Assembly: GCA_035498715.1 (NCBI GenBank)
Contig: DATJZV010000129.1
Location: 1-12,871 of the forward strand
Length of the DNA stretch: 12,871 nucleotides
From: DASPSR01 sp035498715
GTDB lineage: Bacteria > Nitrospirota > UBA9217
Reading direction: 5' to 3'
The notes under the pieces were generated by a model. The model searched no databases, had not been told where the DNA came from, and worked only from the letters and a program-made list of their open reading frames with translations. Both the position numbers and the translations under genes were made by a program. This document shows, piece by piece, positions 7,626 to 12,439 of the stretch (position 1 is the stretch's first letter; each line of letters opens with the position of its first letter).

Positions 7626-8141
7626 TCATTTGTGACAGGTCCAGCAGTCGATGCTTGCCTTATGCTGGCGATGGCAGTTCAGGCACCAACCCATTTTGAT
7701 TTTGACGCTCCGGGTTATCCGCTCCATGGTGGCCACGTCGCCATGGCAGGTACCGCAATTGAGCCCGGCACGAATATGCATCATATGCGGGAAATAGACG
7801 AAGTCCGGCACGCCGTAAACTCTGACCCACGGAATCGGCTCTTTATTCTCCCAGTACGTCATCAGCTTTTTGATTTCCGGTGAGTTCTGAGCAATGAACA
7901 GGTGGCAGGCGCGGCAGTCAGCAACTGCGGGAATGCCGGCGACTGTGGACTTTGGGGCATATCGATGACAGAAAAGGCAAGGAATAGCGTTGTCGCCGGC
8001 ATGTTTCTTATGGCTGAAGGCGATTGGCTGGACCGGAGAGCGGTCACGAAGATCGAGCGGCAGAATGTACATGTACGCAAGGACGGCTAGAACAGCGATG
8101 AAGATGACGAGCAGCCCGCTGATAAGCCACGTTATTTTCAT
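7626..8141 (-). CDS. actA: ActA-like membrane-anchored pentaheme cytochrome c of Alternative Complex III
   Basis: This 171-aa multiheme cytochrome has one N-terminal membrane helix (residues 4-27, uncleaved-anchor type). Five heme sites follow: CLFCH (55-59), CRACH (76-80), CGTCH (129-133), CLNCH (153-157) and CWTCH (166-170). Extra His residues typical of bis-His ligation include FSHKKH near 42-47 and FPHMMH near 117-122. Five hemes match ActA of ACIII; the related QrcA of the Desulfovibrio Qrc complex has six. It heads the act cluster. The start is not supported by a good ribosome binding site: the purine-rich AAGGAGGG in the leader lies about 60 nt upstream with no usable start near it. 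ATG 8141 is still the best choice because the membrane helix begins just after it. Confidence 0.92.
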   Translation of the reverse strand: MKITWLISGLLVIFIAVLAVLAYMYILPLDLRDRSPVQPIAFSHKKHAGDNAIPCLFCHRYAPKSTVAGIPAVADCRACHLFIAQNSPEIKKLMTYWENKEPIPWVRVYGVPDFVYFPHMMHIRAGLNCGTCHGDVATMERITRSVKIKMGWCLNCHRQHKASIDCWTCHK

Positions 8142-8245
8142 GCCGTTTGCCAGGGATAAACCGATGCCTGCGGAGCATTCAATGTCGCGGTTTTACCCCC
8201 TGCCCTCCTTGCTGCGAGTTTCCCTCCGGACACGAAACACTTTCA

Positions 8246-8273
8246 ATTTTACCTAAATCGCGCTAATAGTCAA
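8246..8273 (-). promoter_or_regulatory. Sigma-70-type promoter of the act cluster
   Basis: Read on the minus strand, TTGACT (8273-8268) and TAAAAT (8251-8246) are separated by 16 bp, each matching its consensus at 5 of 6 positions. Transcription would begin near 8239, leaving a leader of about 98 nt before actA. The -35 box lies directly behind the NUDIX stop codon, so the act cluster has its own promoter. The leader contains a purine-rich run with AAGGAGGG at 8210-8203 that is too far from any start codon to act as the actA ribosome binding site. Confidence 0.7.
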
Positions 8274-8274
8274 G

Positions 8275-8928
8275 TCAGATGATGAGAATATCCCGCACGC
8301 CCCTGACATACCGTTGTCCGAGGGAGAGGAGTTTGAGGTAGTATTGGTCAACGCAGGGTACGAAATCGTGCGCGGACACGCGGACCCGTTCCGTATGGCC
8401 GTCAGCCCTGATAAGCGCTGCATCAAGGTGGGCCTGCTTTCCCGAGAAAAGCGCGATCCCCTCTTCCACATCCATCTCGATAACCCCATCGAGCTCTTCA
8501 CGCTGCAGTGCCAGCTCTTCCGGGCTAATCGTGCGATACAGCAGAAACACATCCTGAAATTCATTCTCCGTTATGCCCGGGGTGAAGCAGTACACAAACA
8601 CCCTGCGGCCGAGCGGCACGAGATCTTCGAACTGCACATCAAGCCCCAGCTCTTCCTTGATCTCGCGCGGTCCTGCAATCTCCGCATCCTCGCCGGAGGC
8701 ATAGTGTCCGCCCACGCTCACATCGAATTTGCCCGGAGCAATCTTCTTCTGTGCAGCCCGCTTCTGAAACAGCGCGAACGCCCTGCCGTCGCGCTCGTAG
8801 ATGATGAGGCAGTGAAACGCACCGTGCCAGACTCCGGTCCGGTGCGCCTCATCGCGTGCAATAGTCTCGCCGGTCTTTGCACCGCGGCAATCCAATATAT
8901 CGAAGGTTTCCGTAAATACCTCCTGCAC
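8275..8928 (-). CDS. NUDIX hydrolase (IPP-isomerase-like / YfcD-like subgroup)
   Basis: This 217-aa NUDIX-superfamily protein has a perfect NUDIX box at residues 74-96: G-x5-E80-x7-R88-E89-I-x-E92-E93-x-G-L. That is the Mg-binding pyrophosphohydrolase signature. The N-terminus (ETFDILDCRGAKTGETIARDEAHR) and the SVGGHYASGED stretch resemble the isopentenyl-diphosphate-isomerase-like/YfcD branch, which usually hydrolyses nucleoside diphosphate-X compounds. The substrate cannot be read from sequence. The start is a GTG at 8928; upstream GGAG is only 2 nt away, which is poor spacing, so the start is uncertain, though family alignment supports it. The gene is divergent from the peptidase gene and ends next to the act promoter. 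It has no obvious functional link to the act cluster. Confidence 0.9.
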   Translation of the reverse strand: MQEVFTETFDILDCRGAKTGETIARDEAHRTGVWHGAFHCLIIYERDGRAFALFQKRAAQKKIAPGKFDVSVGGHYASGEDAEIAGPREIKEELGLDVQFEDLVPLGRRVFVYCFTPGITENEFQDVFLLYRTISPEELALQREELDGVIEMDVEEGIALFSGKQAHLDAALIRADGHTERVRVSAHDFVPCVDQYYLKLLSLGQRYVRGVRDILII

Positions 8929-8961
8929 AGCTCCATGAAACGATGGAACGACGATATGATC

Positions 8962-8990
8962 ATTATAAAGGAAACAGTTTCCCCTTGCAC
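8962..8990 (-). promoter_or_regulatory. Putative NUDIX-gene promoter with internal palindrome
   Basis: On the minus strand a perfect -10 TATAAT (8967-8962) has a weak -35-like GTGCAA 17 bp upstream (8990-8985). The spacer contains the perfect palindrome GGAAAC-A-GTTTCC (8970-8982), placed where a repressor would block RNA polymerase. The predicted transcript starts near 8955, about 27 nt before the GTG start. The -10 and palindrome are read directly from the sequence; their function is inferred. Confidence 0.5.
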
Positions 8991-9015
8991 GACAATTTCC
9001 GCTTTAAAACTTCTC

Positions 9016-9044
9016 TGGCAACCGCCTACTGATTTCGGTATAAT
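9016..9044 (+). promoter_or_regulatory. Putative promoter of the M56 peptidase operon
   Basis: A perfect TATAAT (9039-9044) has TGGCAA 17 bp upstream (9016-9021), which matches the -35 consensus at only 3 of 6 positions. Transcription would start near 9051, just ahead of the GAGGAGG ribosome binding site at 9056-9062. This promoter diverges from the NUDIX promoter about 50 bp away, so the two genes could share regulation. Confidence 0.5.
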
Positions 9045-9064
9045 ATTGCAGACGTGAGGAGGAC

Positions 9065-9100
9065 ATGGTCGTATTGCGTATCAGAAACGATGGCTTATGA
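9065..9100 (+). CDS. Possible 11-codon leader peptide ahead of the M56 peptidase
   Basis: ATG 9065 follows the strongest ribosome binding site in this stretch (GAGGAGG, 9056-9062) and encodes MVVLRIRNDGL before TGA at 9098-9100. It is out of frame with the peptidase. The peptidase's candidate starts (ATG 9090 and ATG 9111) lack ribosome binding sites of their own. Translation of this leader and reinitiation at ATG 9111, 10 nt past the leader stop, would explain how the peptidase is expressed. Alternatively the strong site serves nothing, or a frameshift has separated it from the peptidase frame. Confidence 0.35.
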   Translation: MVVLRIRNDGL

Positions 9101-9110
9101 ACCATGCATT

Positions 9111-10103
9111 ATGAGCATATCAACTTTTTTCAGCTCCTTTGCGGGCATGTACGTTGCCCAATCGTTCTGTCATGCGCTCATTGCATCGGTCCTCATGGAT
9201 CAGGCTCTGAGGGCGTGGAGGATTGATGACCCCTTGATACGGCAGCGATTCCGCCTTACTGTTGTATTCTTTCCGATTTTTTCGTTTCCGTTCTACCAGC
9301 TGATCAACCCGGACAGGGGTTCCGTGCTCTTTCGGCTCAATGCGCTTTTCGATGTCAATCGGTGGCTGAATATGGAGATCTGGGGTGTCGTCTCTTTCGG
9401 TCTTATTTTCCTGATCGTGCTGGCAATCACCTCCCTCATCTTCCTGTTCCAGGAAATGATCCCTATTGTCAAGCATACGCTGGAATCACGGACCATGGAG
9501 CATGAGGGGACACAGCGTGAACCGGACCCGTTCATCGAGACTGCATCCCGTGCGCTCAAGATTGAGACGCCGCAAGTTCTCATCGTGGAGGACGATGAAC
9601 CCGTGATCTTTTCGACGACGGGCAAGAACGCCCTCATCGTCGTATCCACGGGCCTCACCGAAACGCTCACGCAGGACGAAATGCAGGCGGCGCTCGCCCA
9701 TGAGATTGCCCATATCGCCCGTAGCCAGCGCCCCCTGCTCCTTGCCGTTTTTTTCCTCAGGATGATCCTGTTTTTTAATCCCATCACTCTTGTCGAATTC
9801 AGACGGGTCGTCCGGAACGAGGAAAAAATTTGTGATGACATGGCCGTCTCACTGACGCGCCGTCCCGAGGCATTGGCAGAGGCCCTGAAGAAATTTCTTG
9901 CCGTCCGCAAAGATCCAGAGCCCGATGCCCAGCCGAAACCGCTGTTCACACCGGTGCCTCTGGAGGAGTACAGTTACAATATCCAGCTCGACGGCAGGAT
10001 TAACAGGCTTGTGGAGAGGCCACGGCACAATGCCAGCGGCCGATGGTTCCTTCTTATTATTGTATTTCTCATCGTTGCGTCCATTAATTACTTTGTCGTA
10101 TGA
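9111..10103 (+). CDS. M56 (BlaR1/MecR1-like) membrane zinc metallopeptidase
   Basis: This integral membrane peptidase is about 330 aa from the preferred ATG 9111; an in-frame GTG at 9054 and ATG at 9090 are alternatives. It has hydrophobic helices near residues 4-28, 48-65 and 89-113, one after the active site, and a C-terminal helix at about 312-330. The zinc motif HEIAH (His197, Glu198, His201) lies in DEMQAALAHEIAHI. It is followed by NPITLVEFRRVVRNEEKICDDMAV, matching the NP...E-x-x-x-C-D-D pattern of M56 peptidases, where the Glu is the third zinc ligand. Typical BlaR1 has a C-terminal sensor domain, which is absent here. No BlaI-type repressor is nearby. The stop TGA is followed 1 nt later by the ribosome binding site of the next gene, so the two form an operon. 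The substrate is unknown; site-2-like cleavage of a membrane protein is a reasonable guess. Confidence 0.85.
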   Translation: MSISTFFSSFAGMYVAQSFCHALIASVLMDQALRAWRIDDPLIRQRFRLTVVFFPIFSFPFYQLINPDRGSVLFRLNALFDVNRWLNMEIWGVVSFGLIFLIVLAITSLIFLFQEMIPIVKHTLESRTMEHEGTQREPDPFIETASRALKIETPQVLIVEDDEPVIFSTTGKNALIVVSTGLTETLTQDEMQAALAHEIAHIARSQRPLLLAVFFLRMILFFNPITLVEFRRVVRNEEKICDDMAVSLTRRPEALAEALKKFLAVRKDPEPDAQPKPLFTPVPLEEYSYNIQLDGRINRLVERPRHNASGRWFLLIIVFLIVASINYFVV

Positions 10104-10119
10104 CAAGGAGGTGATCGTC

Positions 10120-10647
10120 GTGAGAGCCAAAGCGTATGGTTTCTTATATCTCGTATTGACGATCGCAGCCGTGCTCATCGTCCTGAAGACCCTGAATTGG
10201 CTGCCTATGCTGCTCCAGAAGGACATGTTGAGAAAGTTCGACAGCGTGGACGAGGTGCAATCAAAATTGAATATCAGGGATTTGCATGTACCGTCGTATT
10301 TCCCCGAGAGCATCATCTGGCCGCCTTCGGAAATTCTGGCACAGGCCAAACCCTATCCTGCAGTGCTCATGATATTCAATGATGCGAAAACACGGGATGT
10401 CGTACTTGTCATTTCAGAAGCCGCTTCTGACACCTTCTCGAAGAATTCGCTCCTGCCGTTCGTCCAGATCACGAGAAAGGTATCCTTTGATTTAAAAAAC
10501 AGGAAGGCGCTCCTCGAGGTTGGTACGTGTAAAAACGATGAGCCCTGCAGCAGGCTCTCTTGGACTGAAGATGAATACCGGATCGTGCTTACCATGAAAT
10601 CCCCTCCCTTCGAGCTGATCCGGATCGCCGAAAGCATGCTCCACTAG
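10120..10647 (+). CDS. Single-pass membrane protein of unknown function, partner of the M56 peptidase
   Basis: This 175-aa protein starts at GTG 10120. AAGGAGGTGAT (10105-10115) immediately follows the peptidase stop and gives an 8-nt spacer after GGAGG. Upstream extensions of the frame only overlap the peptidase gene. One N-terminal hydrophobic helix (about residues 7-24, YGFLYLVLTIAAVLIVLKTL) is followed by an approximately 145-residue domain that should lie outside the cytoplasm. That domain contains LHVPSYFPESIIWPPSEI, a weak echo of DUF4367-type domains (pattern P-x-Y-L-P-E-G), and two Cys (in GTCKNDEPCS) that could form a disulfide. I do not recognise the family with confidence. The tight coupling suggests it is a substrate, sensor or cofactor of the peptidase. 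Confidence 0.75.
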   Translation: MRAKAYGFLYLVLTIAAVLIVLKTLNWLPMLLQKDMLRKFDSVDEVQSKLNIRDLHVPSYFPESIIWPPSEILAQAKPYPAVLMIFNDAKTRDVVLVISEAASDTFSKNSLLPFVQITRKVSFDLKNRKALLEVGTCKNDEPCSRLSWTEDEYRIVLTMKSPPFELIRIAESMLH

Positions 10648-10961
10648 TGTCACGTTGTGTAATCCGGCGATTTCCCTTCATATCGGAGCGGCATTTCCTC
10701 CAAACCCCGCTGTTATTAAGGACAGCGTTATTTTTAAAGCCCTGCTCATGTTCTCTCTCACAATCAGCTCTCGTGAGCTATTAGAGCGTCGGTTCCCACT
10801 GTTTTTTGTCATATGTTGCTCTAGTCCACCTGCCGTGACACTCCCCAAAATTCCTACCACTTTTAAGATAAATTACCCGTGTCGATAGGAGTTATTTCCA
10901 ATTTACCGAAGGCAGAATCCTTGATATACGCAAAGTAAATCAAGTAATGGAGGTGAATACA
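10648..10961 (+). other. Intergenic region between the peptidase pair and the small membrane-protein genes
   Basis: No convincing gene is present; an open frame at 10655-10888 has no ribosome binding site and an unlikely composition. The region holds a probable terminator (10708-10735) and a short hairpin AGCTC-TCGT-GAGCT (10766-10779). It also has an interrupted inverted repeat CTTGAT/ATCAAG (10920-10925 and 10939-10944), just upstream of the ribosome binding site of the next gene. A promoter for the next gene is expected in the AT-rich part after about 10850, but I could not identify matched -35 and -10 boxes. Confidence 0.5.
10708..10735 (+). terminator. Probable rho-independent terminator of the M56 peptidase operon
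   Basis: The stem CGCTGT (10708-10713) and ACAGCG (10722-10727) has an 8-nt loop and is followed directly by TTATTTTT. It lies about 60 nt after the stop codon at 10647. The stem is short (6 bp plus a possible G-T pair), but the T-tract is good. Confidence 0.55.
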
Positions 10962-11315
10962 ATGATTACCTACAAAGGCGGACAGAAGGTTGGAAAGGGA
11001 ACGTACTGGGACCTGGCAAATGGCAGGAGGATTGATGTGCCGAGGGAAGCTGTACTCGCAGGAGGAACCGCTACATACGTCAAGATGTCGTCGGGCGTTA
11101 TGTTGTTATCGGGTCCGGTCATCGGTCTACTCTATTCGATACTGATGCCGTTTATCGGCATAGCAACCGTGGCAACCCTGGCAGCACTCAAAATGATGGG
11201 AAGTGTATACCATGTGGCGGAAAAGAGCGTCTCTTTCGGATGGCGACCGAGTAGCGCCTATCTGTCAGGAAAAAAGAAAAAAAAGGCGGCATTCTCGGGA
11301 AAATATTTCTTTTAA
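10962..11315 (+). CDS. Small predicted membrane protein with lysine-rich tail (paralog 1)
   Basis: This 117-aa protein is of unknown function. ATG 10962 is preceded by GGAGGTG with a good spacer; an ATG at 10947 lies too close to that site. The N-terminal 40 residues are soluble and Gly-rich (KGGQKVGKGTYWDL, then GRRIDVPREAVL). They are followed by a hydrophobic stretch at about 48-80, likely two closely spaced helices (GPVIGLLYSILMPFIGIATV). The C-terminus has FGWRPSSAYLSGKKKKK. It is clearly paralogous to the 112-aa protein at 11539 over its whole length and to the 140-aa protein at 11982 in the C-terminal half. After KKKKK it carries an unrelated tail AAFSGKYFF. The sequence encoding that tail overlaps, in another frame, a fragment of a further paralog. 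The family is not recognised. Confidence 0.8.
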   Translation: MITYKGGQKVGKGTYWDLANGRRIDVPREAVLAGGTATYVKMSSGVMLLSGPVIGLLYSILMPFIGIATVATLAALKMMGSVYHVAEKSVSFGWRPSSAYLSGKKKKKAAFSGKYFF

Positions 11316-11382
11316 ATGGAGACCCATGGAAGCAAACTTTTCCGGGAGAAAGAAGAGAGAAACCGATGAAGGTGCAAAATAG
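11296..11382 (+). pseudogene. Out-of-frame remnant of another copy of the small membrane-protein family (C-terminal tail only)
   Basis: Reading in the frame of 11314 (AAA TGG AGA CCC), the DNA encodes ENISFKWRPMEANFSGRKK and then RETDEGAK before TAG at 11380-11382. This is unmistakably the C-terminal motif of the neighbouring family: paralog 1 has SVSFGWRPSSAYLSGKKK, paralog 2 SISFGWQPMNAYLSGKKK, and paralog 3 MTFEWRPVEAYFAGRKKKK. Paralog 1 already has its own copy, so this is a second, separate tail. It has no start of its own and straddles the paralog 1 stop codon. The simplest reading is that a fused or deleted tandem copy lost everything but its 3' end. A -1 frameshift in the A-rich lysine codons near 11270-11284 would join it to paralog 1. 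Confidence 0.7.
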
Positions 11383-11387
11383 CGCTA

Positions 11388-11445
11388 CATAGGTTACAAT
11401 TCTAATACTTTGTGCATAGGATAAAATTCCTACTCAAAATAGGAA
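11388..11445 (+). repeat. Short imperfect direct repeat plus inverted repeat upstream of paralog 2
   Basis: CATAGGTTACAATTCT (11388-11403) and CATAGGATAAAATTCC (11415-11430) match at 12 of 16 positions, spaced 27 bp apart. The second overlaps an inverted repeat TTCCTA/TAGGAA (11427-11432 and 11440-11445, 7-nt loop). They lie in the 156-bp AT-rich stretch between the gene remnant and paralog 2, where a promoter or operator is likely, but no consensus promoter is clear. Confidence 0.35.
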
Positions 11446-11538
11446 CTTATTACCATTCTCATAACTGAATATACATGATAGACTGAATGTGAGAACTAAG
11501 GAAACCAGAACAAATGCGAAAAAAGGAGGTGACAAAAT

Positions 11539-11877
11539 ATGCTTACCACAAAAGGCGGACATAAGGTAGGTAAGGGTACGTACTGGGATTTACGCAAAGG
11601 ACACAGAATAGATATTTCTCATGAAGGCGTGCTCCCGGGCGATGAGACAGCAACTTATTTCAGGATGTCATCAGGTGTAATGCTGCTGTTGGGACCGATC
11701 GTCGGCCTGCTCTACGCGATACTGATGCCGATCATCGGCATAGCAACCGTAGCAGCCATCGCAGTTCGCAAAGTTCTGGGAGGCATGTACAATTTAGTTG
11801 CGAAGAGCATCTCCTTCGGATGGCAGCCAATGAACGCCTACCTGTCGGGGAAAAAGAAAAAGAAAGAAAAAAAGTAG
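11539..11877 (+). CDS. Small predicted membrane protein with lysine-rich tail (paralog 2)
   Basis: This 112-aa protein of unknown function starts at ATG 11539, preceded by GGAGGTGA (11525-11532). It aligns end to end with paralog 1: KGGHKVGKGTYWDLRKGHRID at the N-terminus, then TATYFRMSSGVMLL. A hydrophobic region GPIVGLLYAILMPIIGIATV (about 54-73) extends to about 84, followed by SISFGWQPMNAYLSGKKKKKEKK at the end. The lysine tail should lie on the cytoplasmic face by the positive-inside rule. DNA similarity to paralog 1 is evident in the first 60 bases but diverged, so this is an old tandem duplication. The gap to the next gene is 104 bp. The family is not recognised. Confidence 0.8.
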   Translation: MLTTKGGHKVGKGTYWDLRKGHRIDISHEGVLPGDETATYFRMSSGVMLLLGPIVGLLYAILMPIIGIATVAAIAVRKVLGGMYNLVAKSISFGWQPMNAYLSGKKKKKEKK

Positions 11878-11981
11878 CTGAGCCCTGCTACTGCAGTGGA
11901 ATGGATCGCACATCCTGGAACAGACAAACGAAAAAAACAGGAGCTGGAAGGTAAAATCCTTGACTATAAAGAGGAGGTAAT

Positions 11982-12404
11982 ATGTATACGCTTGTTGATT
12001 TTATCACGCACGTAAAGGGGATCGAGTACATCATGTCCCTCCTGGCCATCGGCGGTTTTCTCCTTTTCTGGGAGGCCTTGAAGCCTAAGCCATTCAAGAC
12101 CGTGGTCGAAACAGGCAAAGATGACATTGGCTATATCGAGCAGGCAGGCGGAGCCAGGCACATCCTGAAGTCCGTCGGCAAAATCGCCGCCGCCCCCTTC
12201 ATCGGTGCGGCATACATCATCATGCTGCCGGTCGGGTTCTTTGCGGCCCTGGCTATCGGGGTGGTCAACCTTGCCATGAAAGGCGTAGCGGCCATCGCGG
12301 GGAAGAGCATGACCTTCGAGTGGAGGCCCGTGGAGGCGTATTTCGCAGGAAGGAAGAAAAAGAAGGAGCAAAAGGCCGAACCCAAGAGGAGTGAAGGTAA
12401 ATAA
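11982..12404 (+). CDS. Predicted membrane protein with lysine-rich tail (divergent paralog 3)
   Basis: This 140-aa protein of unknown function starts at ATG 11982, with GAGGAGG at 11971-11977. Its N-terminus differs from the two smaller proteins: one clear membrane helix at about 13-33 (GIEYIMSLLAIGGFLLFWEAL) and a soluble linker to about residue 60. The C-terminal half is homologous to paralogs 1 and 2: a hydrophobic hairpin APFIGAAYIIMLPVGFFAAL (about 70-89) extending to about 106, then SMTFEWRPVEAYFAGRKKKKEQKAE. It ends 35 nt before a multiheme cytochrome gene on the same strand and is probably cotranscribed with it. A membrane role in that redox module, such as anchoring or assembly, is inference. 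Confidence 0.82.
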   Translation: MYTLVDFITHVKGIEYIMSLLAIGGFLLFWEALKPKPFKTVVETGKDDIGYIEQAGGARHILKSVGKIAAAPFIGAAYIIMLPVGFFAALAIGVVNLAMKGVAAIAGKSMTFEWRPVEAYFAGRKKKKEQKAEPKRSEGK

Positions 12405-12439
12405 GATAACAAAAAATTTTCAGGCAACGGAGGGGAAAA

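Noticed and set aside
8718..8990. Minus-strand frame of 90 codons overlapping the 5' half of the NUDIX gene
   Set aside because: The NUDIX frame carries an intact NUDIX box and family N-terminus; the overlapping frame has no recognisable content.
10655..10888. Open frame of 77 codons in the intergenic region
   Set aside because: No ribosome binding site, runs through the probable terminator, and has no family features or coding-like composition.
11269..11315. Paralog 1 tail difference as a simple sequencing frameshift
   Set aside because: Paralog 1 already encodes its own full WRP motif and lysine tail before the A-run, so a frameshift alone cannot account for the second tail. A duplication or deletion is needed as well.
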